DNA of 64,000 nucleotides from DASYAN01 sp963727755 (GTDB lineage: Bacteria; Chloroflexota; Ktedonobacteria; Ktedonobacterales; Ktedonobacteraceae). Made by a program: the position numbers and the translations under genes. The notes below the pieces were generated by a model. The model had not been told where the DNA came from. It did no database searches and saw only the letters and a list, made by a program, of their open reading frames with translations. Positions 1 to 8,723 of the stretch are shown here, piece after piece. Numbering within the stretch: the first letter of the stretch is position 1; each line of letters opens with the position of its first letter. Where the stretch lies: NCBI GenBank assembly GCA_963727755.1, contig CAVSHN010000009.1:667695-731694 (forward strand). The letters are read 5' to 3'.

Positions 1-76
1 GCAAGGGGCTGATCTCTACCTGACAAAGCCTTTTAATGAAGAGGAGTTAGTAGCTAGCGTACGGCGTCTGGTGTAA
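1..76 (+). CDS. Response regulator receiver domain, C-terminal end (partial)
   Basis: The window opens inside a gene. Reading from base 2, 24 codons run to a TAA stop at 74-76 and end with a KPF motif followed by a short acidic then basic helix (EEELVASVRRLV). The Lys-Pro pair is the conserved beta5 end of CheY-like receiver domains, and the stop follows soon after, so this is a receiver domain with no output domain behind it. It lies 50 bp upstream of cheW on the same strand and is probably part of the same signalling operon, as a CheY- or PatA-like single-domain regulator or the end of a longer protein. The N-terminus is outside the window. Confidence 0.75.
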   Translation, partial: QGADLYLTKPFNEEELVASVRRLV

Positions 77-126
77 GGTAGCAGAGGAATGGCTCAGTCG
101 AAATTGAAAATTGGGAGTGCAATTTC

Positions 127-741
127 GTGTCTAGCAAAGATTTAAGAACAATACAGCCTGATGCCCTTAATGCACTTAAAAAGTTAGCCGCACAGTCCCC
201 TTCTGCAGCAACAGCCCTACAGATGCAATTGACACAGGCTCAAGGTCAGCTCCGTAAGGATGGCGTCCCTGCTGCTCAATTGCCCGCTGTTGCTGGCGAG
301 CAATACTTGGTATTCTCTCTTGCAGATTATGAACTGGCTGTGAAAGCAGAGCTGGTCCAAGGCGTGGAACGCCTGGGCGAGATAACGTCTGTTCCTAATG
401 TCGTACCCTGGGTACGAGGTGTTATAAATTTGCGGGGATCCATTGTCTCTGTTGTCGATCTGCGAATGTTTCTCGGCTTGGAGGGCGTCTCTTATACTCC
501 ACGCGCTCGTTTACTGCTATTACAGTGTAAAGAGATGGTGATTTGCCTGATCGTTGATGGAGTCAGTGAGATGTTACCTATTCCTGCTTCTGTTATCATC
601 AATGGAAATGTGCGTCAGGCTATTCCAATGTGGGCTAGTCCCTATGCTTCCGGGAGTGCACTGCTTGCAAACCGCTTGATGGTGATACTGGACGTTTCTC
701 GTTTACTCTTCTCCGAGAAAATGCATCAATATGCTCTCTGA
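127..741 (+). CDS. cheW: CheW-like coupling protein
   Basis: This 204-aa protein starts at GTG 127. Residues about 60-200 form a CheW domain, with the typical segments around VQGVERLGEITSVPNVVPW, the VRGVINLRGSIVSVVDLR core, and a C-terminal LLLLQ...VICLIVDGVSEM strand pair. CheW couples methyl-accepting receptors to the kinase CheA at the membrane. The first ~55 residues are an Ala/Gln-rich, probably helical extension not normal for E. coli CheW. It is followed by a receptor gene and a hybrid CheA in the same direction, so it very likely serves that receptor-kinase array. Fold assignment is firm; whether the output is motility or another process is not visible here. Confidence 0.88.
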   Translation: MSSKDLRTIQPDALNALKKLAAQSPSAATALQMQLTQAQGQLRKDGVPAAQLPAVAGEQYLVFSLADYELAVKAELVQGVERLGEITSVPNVVPWVRGVINLRGSIVSVVDLRMFLGLEGVSYTPRARLLLLQCKEMVICLIVDGVSEMLPIPASVIINGNVRQAIPMWASPYASGSALLANRLMVILDVSRLLFSEKMHQYAL

Positions 742-813
742 GCATCGATGGGGTCCCCAGTGGGTCTCCTGATTTGACATCGCTATATCTTAAAATCGAC
801 GGAGGTCTGGCAG

Positions 814-1338
814 ATGAATCCCGATACTGGTAGAAGTGGCATGACGGTAAGTTCCCTCATGCAATGGGGGGTAGCTATATCGGTAGCTGTCCCTATTATC
901 CTGTTCGCTCTTCTTGCTTTTATCTCTCTTAATGCAAGCAGCAATACACTTTTATATGTTGATACTGCTTTTGCTTTTATTACATTGATTATTGTCTTTA
1001 CGGCCAATCAATGGGTGCAACGAAAAGTACGAGAGCGTCTAGCTAGTATTGCCGACGTATGTCGCGACTTTATGAGTGGAGATCGTACTGTTCGTGTTGT
1101 TGTCAATGGTGATGATGATGTCGCATTGATGGCACAGAGCGTCAATGCGCTGCTCGATGGCTATACTGCTTCCAGTCCTGCTGTAGGTGCTGGTGGTGGC
1201 AGTGAGGCCGCAGCCTTGCAGGCCCAGATCGAGAAATTACGACAAGAGGTTAGTGCAGTTGGTGATGGTGACTTGCGTATTCAGGCTGAGGTTACTCCAG
1301 ACACACTGGGCGTGCTGCTGACTCCTTCAACTATATGA
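814..1338 (+). CDS. Methyl-accepting chemotaxis protein, N-terminal part (frameshifted)
   Basis: This 174-aa reading frame has two hydrophobic segments (about residues 16-38 and 47-64) separated by only a few residues, then HAMP-like sequence (RKVRERLASIADVCRDFMSGD, in pieces) and a second HAMP-like helix near 140-165. There is no large extracellular sensor domain. It ends at a TGA that overlaps the ATG of the next frame (ATGA at 1335-1338). Just before the end (about 1315-1322) the other frame reads ADSFNYMIEEL, which continues naturally from DTLGVL here, so one base appears to be missing (ctgctg where ctggctg would fit). I read 814-3467 as one gene split by a one-base deletion. Coupled translation of two pieces through the ATGA is the alternative. 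Confidence 0.75.
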   Translation: MNPDTGRSGMTVSSLMQWGVAISVAVPIILFALLAFISLNASSNTLLYVDTAFAFITLIIVFTANQWVQRKVRERLASIADVCRDFMSGDRTVRVVVNGDDDVALMAQSVNALLDGYTASSPAVGAGGGSEAAALQAQIEKLRQEVSAVGDGDLRIQAEVTPDTLGVLLTPSTI

Positions 1339-3467
1339 TCGAAGAGCTTGCCAAGGTTGTAGGACGTGTGCAAACTACCGCTGTTCAGGTTACAAATGCG
1401 ACGCGTCGCATCCTTGATCGTTCAGCAGAACTAGCACAGGCTTCTGAGGCCCAGGTGAAACAAATTGCGCAGACTACCGACGCTGTAGAAGCTCTAGCCG
1501 TTTTTATTCAGAACGTCGCTCGTAACGCGCAGTCGAGTGTGGAGGCTGCTCAAGATGCTTTGCGCAATGCTGCTAATGGCCAGCAGGCTGTGCGCCAGAC
1601 CATTGAAGGCATGATGCTCATTCGTGAAAATGTGCAAGAAACTGCTAAGAAAATTAAGCGTCTGGGCGAGCGTTCTAATGAAATTGGCGAAATTGTTCGT
1701 CTTATTGAAGATATCGCTGATCAGACGAACTTGTTAGCTCTCAATGCTGCTATCCAATCTGCCATGGCTGGTGAGCATGGTCGTGGTTTTGCTGTCGTCG
1801 CTGATGAGATCCGTCTCCTTGCAGAACGCTCGACGGAGTCTACAAAACGTATTGCTACTCTGGTTAAGAGTATTCAGGGTGATACATATGAAGCTGTTGT
1901 TGCTATGGAAGATAGCACTCAAGAGGTGGTTAAGGGATCGCAATTGGCTGATGAAGCGGGTCGTTCGCTGAACTCCATCTACACCGCTGTCGAACGGCAG
2001 GCTCAGATGATTGAAGGTATTGCTCGTGCTGCAAATGAACAGACCTCAGTTTCTGAAGCTGTGGCTATAGCCATGAGCCGTATCTCGGAGATTACGCGTC
2101 AGACAGATGCTGGCGCTCAAGAGGCGGCTGTCAGTGTGAGTTATCTAGCAGAACTTTCTGAACAGCTACGAGCTTCAGTGTCTACTTTCCGCTTGCCAGA
2201 GCGGACAAATGAATTGTTTGGTTCGTTCTCGAGTACGACATCGGTAACAGAGTTATCTGAAGATCAGGGAAATCAGATGTATCGGTTGTCTCCTTCCCTG
2301 ACAGCAACGGGAGCCCCGGCAGAACCTAGTTGGGGTCAGGGCCTTGATGCAAATTTCTCATCGTTACCAGACTTGAGTAACCCAGGTGCATTACTACCTC
2401 TATCTTCTCGCGGTAGTCAGTTCTCCATTCCTGATCAACAAGATTTTGCTAGTAGTCAAGCTGGTTTAAGAGGTGTTTCTGCGTTTGGCAATCAAAGCTT
2501 GGATTCTATGCAAGCAAAATTTCCTCATGCTCCATCATTTGGTAGTCAGGAAGATAGTGCTAATCAGCAGTTCTTTGGTGACCACCAAGACTTTGGCGAT
2601 ATGAGTGGTTTTGATGATCTTCAAGGTATGAATACCAGTTTGACAGCCCTCCCATTCGGAGCAACGCCCAACTCTTTAAGTAATCCTGGTCAGTTGCCAT
2701 ATCTGCAATCGAGTCCAGGTTCGTTGTCGAGTCCAGGTCAGTCGCCATATCTGCAATTGAGCCCAGGTTCGTTATCGAGTCCAGGTCAGTCGCCATATCT
2801 GCAGTTCGAGCCCAGGTTCGTTATCGAGTCCAGGTCAGTCGCCATATCTGCAGTTGAGCCCAGGTTCGTTATCGAATCCAGGTCAGTTGCCATATCTGCA
2901 GTCGAGCCCAGGTTCGTTATCGAGTCCAGGTCAGTCGTCATACCCACAGTTGAGCCCAGGTTCGTTATCGAATCCAGGTCAGTCGCCATATCTGCAGTTG
3001 AGCCCAGGTTCGTTATCGAATCCAGGTCAGTCGCCATATCTGCAGTTGAGCCCAGGTTCGTTATCGAATCCAGGTCAGTTGCCATATCTGCAGTTGAGCC
3101 CAGGTTCGTTATCGAGTCCAGGTCAGTCGCCATATCTCTGCAGTTGAGCCCAGGTTCGTTATCGAATCCAGGTCAGTCGCCATACCCACAGTCGAGTCCA
3201 GGTCAGTCGCCATATCCACAGTTGAGCCCAGGTCAGTCTTCGTACCCACAGTTGAGCCCAGGTCAGTCTTCGTACCCACAGTCGAGTCCAGGTCAGTCTT
3301 CGTACCCACAGTCGAGTCCAGGTCAACCATCAAATCCGCAGTCGAATGCTGGTCAGGCTCAGGGTATCAATCCTACCTTCGCTTCAGCTCCGTCATCGCA
3401 GAGTGGGCAGCCAATGGGTTCTCGGCCACGCTGGCAACCGGGCTTGCAAAAGGATCAGAAGCAGTAA
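1335..3467 (+). CDS. Methyl-accepting chemotaxis protein, signalling part with repeat tail
   Basis: This 710-aa frame carries the cytoplasmic signalling domain. The hairpin tip is clear around residues 115-165 (IEDIADQTNLLALNAAI, GEHGRGFAVVADEIRLLAERS), flanked by long Ala/Gln/Glu-rich methylation helices; the tip binds CheA and CheW. From about residue 300 the protein becomes low-complexity, and from 2684 onward it consists of tandem 16-residue and then 10-residue Ser/Pro/Gly/Gln/Tyr repeats. Within the repeats the frame changes at ~2807 (one extra base) and returns at ~3136 (two extra bases), so eight units are read as EPRFVIESRSVAISAV instead of SPGSLSNPGQSPYLQL. The start ATG overlaps the stop of the upstream membrane part, which is probably the true N-terminus of this protein. 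Confidence 0.8.
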   Translation: MIEELAKVVGRVQTTAVQVTNATRRILDRSAELAQASEAQVKQIAQTTDAVEALAVFIQNVARNAQSSVEAAQDALRNAANGQQAVRQTIEGMMLIRENVQETAKKIKRLGERSNEIGEIVRLIEDIADQTNLLALNAAIQSAMAGEHGRGFAVVADEIRLLAERSTESTKRIATLVKSIQGDTYEAVVAMEDSTQEVVKGSQLADEAGRSLNSIYTAVERQAQMIEGIARAANEQTSVSEAVAIAMSRISEITRQTDAGAQEAAVSVSYLAELSEQLRASVSTFRLPERTNELFGSFSSTTSVTELSEDQGNQMYRLSPSLTATGAPAEPSWGQGLDANFSSLPDLSNPGALLPLSSRGSQFSIPDQQDFASSQAGLRGVSAFGNQSLDSMQAKFPHAPSFGSQEDSANQQFFGDHQDFGDMSGFDDLQGMNTSLTALPFGATPNSLSNPGQLPYLQSSPGSLSSPGQSPYLQLSPGSLSSPGQSPYLQFEPRFVIESRSVAISAVEPRFVIESRSVAISAVEPRFVIESRSVVIPTVEPRFVIESRSVAISAVEPRFVIESRSVAISAVEPRFVIESRSVAISAVEPRFVIESRSVAISLQLSPGSLSNPGQSPYPQSSPGQSPYPQLSPGQSSYPQLSPGQSSYPQSSPGQSSYPQSSPGQPSNPQSNAGQAQGINPTFASAPSSQSGQPMGSRPRWQPGLQKDQKQ
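2684..3330 (+). repeat. Tandem 48-bp repeats, then 30-bp repeats, inside MCP gene
   Basis: Units of 48 bp (example beginning ttgagcccaggttcgttatc at about 2757) run head to tail to about 3165. They then shrink to 30-bp units coding SPGQSxYPQ. Copies differ by a few bases. The 48-bp unit lacks stops in several frames of both strands, so alternate-frame ORFs appear over it. One copy has an extra base near 2807 and another has two extra bases near 3136. Such arrays change length by slippage. Confidence 0.9.
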
Positions 3468-3597
3468 ATGTTTGGGCGAAGGCCAGTGGTTTGTTTTGAG
3501 ATAATGATTTCCTGATTCAGTAGTACAGTAGAGTTAAGTTTGCCTTGCCATACCACTAAAGAAACTCTGGTGTGGCGAGGTAAACAAAGAGAGTTAA

Positions 3598-6500
3598 GTG
3601 AGTACGCGCAACATGTCGAATACCTTTGATAAAATATCAGTCCTTGATTTGTTTATCGAAGAGGTGAATAGCTATTTGCCAGAAATCGGGACGAACCTCG
3701 AGCGTCTGACTCAGTCACCTAGCGACATGGATGCCCTCGAAGAAACTTACCGCCGCACTCACACCATTGGCGGTTCCGCTTCCATGATGGACTTTCCCGG
3801 TTTGGCGCATGTTGCCCATGGTATGGAAGATGTCTTGGCTGATGCTTTGGATGGGTTGATTTCATTAGATGAAGCTGCTCTTGCCCTTTTACGGCGTTCA
3901 TTAGGCCGTTTGCATCAGCTCCTACAGGGTATTCGCAATGGTATTGATGAAGAATTTGTGATTGCAGAAGATGATGCTGACTATGGTCGCTATCGTGTCA
4001 CGGTTGAGGCTACGGGGCTTGTTTCGTCTGCTGTACAAGACTCAGCAGAGGCTAGCATAGTTCCTGTTACTAATGATAACCAAACCCAGGTGGCACCTTC
4101 TGCTATGCTGGCTCCTACGGGGACGTCTCCGTCCCGGCCATCTGCTGTTTCCTCATTCGACGAAGTATTAGCTTCTTTCCGTACTCCAGCGGTAAGTCCT
4201 GGTGAGGAGTTAGCATGGCCTGAAGATTTGATTATTGAACATCCCGAAGACAACGCTTCATCGCAATTTGCAACTAGTGCTGGCCAAACTGATGTTCCTG
4301 TATCATCCGCAGTTTCGCAGGTTGATCAATTGTTAACATCTTTTCACACTACATCGGCAAATCCTGGCGACACAGCACCATTAGTAGCACCTGAAGATCC
4401 TGTTGTTGCACACCCAGAAGATGTTGCTTCGTCACAATCTAAGATCAGCGCTAGTCAAACTGATGTTCTTGGCTCTCCAGTTCATCAAACTCTTTCGGAT
4501 GTTGTGCAGGCTCCACTAGCTGATGCTGCCCAATCAAAATTGGATGGGCAAACTGCTCTGGAGGAGTTGATGGCTTCAACTCGTCCTGCTTCTCCTGAAA
4601 ATTCTTCTACATCTAAGCCTGTCTATACTGCTGTAGAACCATCTTCTTCTGCTTTGGGAGAAAATGATCTTTCTACCTATCCTGAAATAAATCGTCAACT
4701 ACCTGTAGAGCGTTCTCTGTCTTCATATACCCCTGAATTCCAGATCCCTGATGAAGGACAGGAACAACTTAGACAGGATGAAGAGAATTTATTGCAAATC
4801 TATGATGGAATACAGAAAGATGCGCAAGTTGTAGTAAGTCAGGCATCTTCGTTAGCAGATATGGTGCCGCAGTTGCGGCAGGCAATGGCTGTCATCGAGA
4901 CTCAACGGAGCGAATTCAAGGGCTTTTTAAGTGGTTCGAAGGATGCTCTTGAACGCATGGAGGATTGGGCTGGACAAGCCATGGGTTTGAATTTGCGTAA
5001 TAGTCCTGAACAAGTGCGTCGCTATCTTCCTCTCTCCGTCATGTGGGTGTCCAATAGTAAGTTAAAAAAGGTTCTTGACCTCCTTACCAAAATTACTAGT
5101 GGTGTAGAGATGACCGATGAGCAAATCGCGTCAAATATGCATCAGCTGTATAGTTCTATTCAGTCCTTTGGTCAAGTATTTCAGCAATGGGAAAAAGAGC
5201 ACTCCTCTCATGGCTTGAAGCAAGAAAGCGGATGGGGTCCCTGGGAAATGCGGGTAATGCATGATACTGGGGAATTACGTGAACGCGTGACTTTTGAGCG
5301 GCAGGGGGATATCGCAGCTTTACGCACTGAGCTAGAAGCGAGCATACGCAAGGAACTTCAGAGTGAGTATGAGTCTCGTTATGTTTCTCCTATCTTGCGT
5401 AGCGAATTAGAGCAGCAAATACGACAAGAGGTGCGCAAGGAATTTGAAGGCCGCCTTTGGTTACAACAAGCAAATCTAGATCGTGACGAGGATATCCAAA
5501 ATCTGAAGGCGCAGCTCCGTAGCGAGATTGAGATCCAGGTACGCCAGGAGTTTCTCGGTCAGCTTAGTCAGCTAGGTGGTGATCTTGGTGCACAAGCGGC
5601 AAAGATGTCTGCTCAGAGTGAGTCAAATGTGGTGGATCATGCATCTAGATCTGCTAGCTTTGTTGCTCCTGTGTCCCCACCACCGCTACCAGCTGCTCCT
5701 GTTAAGCCTCCTGCCTCTGTACTGGGTGGTGATTTTGGTGAAGAAGCTCTTGAGATCTTCCGTATGGAAGCGGAAGAGCACATGCAAACGATTAGTATGC
5801 AGGTGTCAGCTCTTAAGGAGAATGCTACCGACCGAGATTTCATTCAACATATCCGTCGTGCAACTCACACCCTAAAAGGTGCGGCAGGTATGATGGGATT
5901 CCGCGCAATTGCTGATCTCTGCCATATCTTTGAGGACCTTCTGGATACTATTATGGAAGGCTCTATGGGTATTTCGCCTGTCGTCCTGAGTATAATTCTA
6001 GATACCGCTGAAGCTCTTGATTTGCTTATTAACGGCAATGAAAGTAATAATTCATATGGTGAAGAGCTGGCACATGCTCTCCACAATCGTTATGTGGATT
6101 TGCTTGGTGAGCGCCGTACACACGATGTGGATGAGATGGATATTGACTTGGAGGTAGAGAGTGAGGTTCATGCTTATGATACGTCCCACATCACAGGTGT
6201 ACTTACTGATGAGCAAGCTAAATCAAACGACGCCAATGTTCCACGTTCTAGTCGAGCAGAATTAGCTGTACGCGTTCGTCTCCAAAGACTTGATGAGCTA
6301 GTAAATCTGTTCGGTGAACTGCTCGTGAGCCGTAGTGTGCTTGAAGAGCGCGTTCAGCGCCTAGTTCGTGTTGTGTCAGATGTTGGTGTGAGTAGTAATC
6401 GGTTGCGTGATGTTGGTCAGAAGTTGGAGAGTCGCTTTGAGGCTGCGACGTTGCCTAGTGGTCGCTCTGTGCAAGTCATGCCTGGAGAAGGGAATCAGAA

Positions 6501-8247
6501 GCTGCTTTCAGCTCCCGGTATGAAGGATATCAATAGTGGACCTGCGCACTTGGCAGAGTTTGATGAGCTGGAGCTTGACCGCTACACGGAATTCCACCAG
6601 TTGGCTCGTGGTCTAAGCGAGGGTATCTCAGATATGGTAACGTTAAGTGCTGAGATGGATACGGTCATTCGTGAGGCTGAAGGTGTGTTCGCCCGTGAAA
6701 ATCGTCTCAGTGCAACGTTCCAGGATCGTTTGATGAAGACACGTCTGGTGCCTCTCTCTCAGTTGACTCCTCGTCTCTATCAAGCTGCACGTGCCGTGGC
6801 GGTCAAACAAGGAAAAGAGCTAGAGTTTATACGTGAAGGCGAAACGACGGAAGTTGATCGCACCGTTTTTGAAGAAATCAGTGGACCACTGTTGCACCTT
6901 GTGCGTAATGCTGCCAATCATGCGCTGGAAACTCCACAAGTCCGTATTCAAAACGGGAAATCTCCGGTTGGGCAGCTTAAGTTCTCGGCCTCTTATGAAG
7001 GCAATCAGATAGTCATTTCGATAAGCGATGATGGCAAAGGACTTGATCGCGAACGTATTCGCCAGACTGCTATTGCTCATGGCATGATTCGCCCTGATCA
7101 GCAGTTGACAGAGAAGGATCTCGTATCATTTATCTTTACTCCTGGCTTCTCTACTGCGGAAGTTGTGAGTGAGGAGAGCGGACGCGGAGTAGGCCTGGAT
7201 GTGGTTGGAGACACTGTTTCTCGCCTTAGAGGAACCATCGTGGTGGAGTCAATGCCTGAAAAGGGAACGACTTTTACGATGATTTTTCCCACCACTCTAG
7301 CAATCCAACGTGCGATGATGATACGCGTAAGTAGTCAACAATTTGTTATTCCTACTGTGCACGTTGAGTCGATTGGACGGCTTGACAACTTCAAGCATAC
7401 TACTGTTGCGGGTAGGCCTGCTGTGCTAGTTCGCAATGAGCCTTATCCATTGCTGATATTGGCACAATATCTCTCGCTTCCTGTCCCCAGGACAATTGAG
7501 GAGAAAGCTCAGTTAATTCTGGTTAATGCGAGCGGTCAGCGTGTAGCCTTGGTGGTTGATGAAATTAAAGGTCAGGCTGATATCGTGATGAAAGGTCTTG
7601 GCCCTCATTTGCGTCAGGTTCATGGTATTGCTGGAGCCTCTGTCCTTGGTAATGGTCAAGTTGTCCTAGTCCTTGAGCTAAATAGTTTGCTTAGTAACCG
7701 TCTGAAGGGATCTGCTCCTGCTGGCGTAGTCACTCCTGTATCCCGTGATACTACAATTGTGGCAGGACCGAGCAGCACAGTCAAATACCAGCGGGATGTT
7801 CCTTCTAGTAGGCAAGATGGTGTTCCAGCGTCTCCAGTTGCTCCTGCCGCGCCTGAGCGGGGCAAGCACCTTCTGGTTGTTGACGATAGCCCAAGTGTGC
7901 GCCGCGTTGTGAGTAATATGCTCAAACAGCATGGTTGGGAGGTCCAGATGGCCCGCGATGGCGTTGAAGCTCTGGAAATGATTTCCTACGAAATGCCTGC
8001 AGCTGTGTTGCTTGATATCGAAATGCCACGTATGGATGGCTATGAGTTGATCTCGACGGTGCGTGCTCAGGAGCAATATCGCTCTCTGCCAATGATTGTC
8101 TTAACCTCACGTGCAGCGGCCAAACACCAGCAGCGTGCAATGGCTCTGGGAGCAAGTGCTTATGTGATCAAGCCCTATCAAGATGAAGAACTTCTCAATA
8201 CGATCAATTCGCTAGTCTTTGGTACTACTATGCGGTTGACTCGCTAG
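3598..8247 (+). CDS. cheA: Hybrid CheA histidine kinase with two HPt domains and a receiver domain
   Basis: This is a 1549-aa protein starting at GTG 3598 (an ATG at 3613 is a possible start). Domains in order: HPt1 (residues 1-110, phospho-acceptor H55 in RRTHTIGGSASMMDF); a long Ser/Pro/Asp-rich linker (~140-390); a helical, coiled-coil-like stretch (~390-660); HPt2 (~725-850, H757 in RATHTLKGAAGMMGF); the dimerisation helix pair (~895-1050, DELVNLFGELLVSRSVLEE); a CheA-type ATPase (N box HLVRNAANHALE ~1100, DDGKGLD, GRGVGLDVVG); a CheW-like domain (~1230-1365); and a receiver domain (~1420-1545, VVDDS, phospho-acceptor D1473 in LLDIEMP, IKPY). It would autophosphorylate an HPt histidine and can pass phosphate to its own receiver. 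This layout is typical of non-flagellar (PilL/ChpA-like or alternative function) systems. It is the last large gene of the cheW-MCP operon. Confidence 0.93.
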   Translation: MSTRNMSNTFDKISVLDLFIEEVNSYLPEIGTNLERLTQSPSDMDALEETYRRTHTIGGSASMMDFPGLAHVAHGMEDVLADALDGLISLDEAALALLRRSLGRLHQLLQGIRNGIDEEFVIAEDDADYGRYRVTVEATGLVSSAVQDSAEASIVPVTNDNQTQVAPSAMLAPTGTSPSRPSAVSSFDEVLASFRTPAVSPGEELAWPEDLIIEHPEDNASSQFATSAGQTDVPVSSAVSQVDQLLTSFHTTSANPGDTAPLVAPEDPVVAHPEDVASSQSKISASQTDVLGSPVHQTLSDVVQAPLADAAQSKLDGQTALEELMASTRPASPENSSTSKPVYTAVEPSSSALGENDLSTYPEINRQLPVERSLSSYTPEFQIPDEGQEQLRQDEENLLQIYDGIQKDAQVVVSQASSLADMVPQLRQAMAVIETQRSEFKGFLSGSKDALERMEDWAGQAMGLNLRNSPEQVRRYLPLSVMWVSNSKLKKVLDLLTKITSGVEMTDEQIASNMHQLYSSIQSFGQVFQQWEKEHSSHGLKQESGWGPWEMRVMHDTGELRERVTFERQGDIAALRTELEASIRKELQSEYESRYVSPILRSELEQQIRQEVRKEFEGRLWLQQANLDRDEDIQNLKAQLRSEIEIQVRQEFLGQLSQLGGDLGAQAAKMSAQSESNVVDHASRSASFVAPVSPPPLPAAPVKPPASVLGGDFGEEALEIFRMEAEEHMQTISMQVSALKENATDRDFIQHIRRATHTLKGAAGMMGFRAIADLCHIFEDLLDTIMEGSMGISPVVLSIILDTAEALDLLINGNESNNSYGEELAHALHNRYVDLLGERRTHDVDEMDIDLEVESEVHAYDTSHITGVLTDEQAKSNDANVPRSSRAELAVRVRLQRLDELVNLFGELLVSRSVLEERVQRLVRVVSDVGVSSNRLRDVGQKLESRFEAATLPSGRSVQVMPGEGNQKLLSAPGMKDINSGPAHLAEFDELELDRYTEFHQLARGLSEGISDMVTLSAEMDTVIREAEGVFARENRLSATFQDRLMKTRLVPLSQLTPRLYQAARAVAVKQGKELEFIREGETTEVDRTVFEEISGPLLHLVRNAANHALETPQVRIQNGKSPVGQLKFSASYEGNQIVISISDDGKGLDRERIRQTAIAHGMIRPDQQLTEKDLVSFIFTPGFSTAEVVSEESGRGVGLDVVGDTVSRLRGTIVVESMPEKGTTFTMIFPTTLAIQRAMMIRVSSQQFVIPTVHVESIGRLDNFKHTTVAGRPAVLVRNEPYPLLILAQYLSLPVPRTIEEKAQLILVNASGQRVALVVDEIKGQADIVMKGLGPHLRQVHGIAGASVLGNGQVVLVLELNSLLSNRLKGSAPAGVVTPVSRDTTIVAGPSSTVKYQRDVPSSRQDGVPASPVAPAAPERGKHLLVVDDSPSVRRVVSNMLKQHGWEVQMARDGVEALEMISYEMPAAVLLDIEMPRMDGYELISTVRAQEQYRSLPMIVLTSRAAAKHQQRAMALGASAYVIKPYQDEELLNTINSLVFGTTMRLTR

Positions 8248-8264
8248 AGAGACAGAGCTGTACG

Positions 8265-8510
8265 ATGGGAGTTGAGCGTTCAGTAACTTGCTGGTATGTT
8301 CAGCGACAATCCATTCTGAGCGAGATTGCGTGGTTAGAGTCTCGGCTGTGGGGAACAGCGGGTGCGAATATTGATAGTCATACTGGCCCCCCCCCTACCG
8401 GTGGGAATAAAATGGCCGGTGTGGAGAGTGCTGAGTTGCTATTGCAATTGACGAGGGCCCGAGGGAAGCTACGTTCTCTGGGCCCTTGTCCTAAGCCGAT
8501 GATGGGGTAG
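8265..8510 (+). CDS. Small hypothetical protein downstream of cheA
   Basis: This 81-aa ORF starts at ATG 8265, 17 bp after the cheA stop, with a purine-rich stretch (agagagacagag) upstream that could serve as ribosome binding site. It has two short amphipathic helices (SILSEIAWLESRLWG and ELLLQLTRARGKLRSLG) and ends GPCPKPMMG. I do not recognise a family. Position, direction and helical pattern suggest a real small member of the signalling operon, but a run of nine C residues near 8390 lies in the ORF and would make the frame sensitive to indels. No function is proposed. Confidence 0.4.
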   Translation: MGVERSVTCWYVQRQSILSEIAWLESRLWGTAGANIDSHTGPPPTGGNKMAGVESAELLLQLTRARGKLRSLGPCPKPMMG

Positions 8511-8723
8511 TTGTTGGCCGTCTCCCTTGACAGTCTTGGTAGGCTCGAAGTTCTACTCAGTGAATCAGACCTTGGCTCTCACTATCAACACTTGAGCGGA
8601 AGACTACCCGGCAATCCTGTGCACAATTGTTGGCGGCTTAATTTTTCAAAGATCGTAATCAGGTCCCTACACTCGGGCAATAAATTGCCTGTCATGTATC
8701 ATTATGCTATGCATTTTAGATTT

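Noticed and set aside
2560..3333. ORFs on the minus strand and in other plus frames over the MCP repeats
   Set aside because: They arise because the 48-bp repeat has no stops in several frames; composition is purely repeat-driven and there are no ribosome-binding sites.
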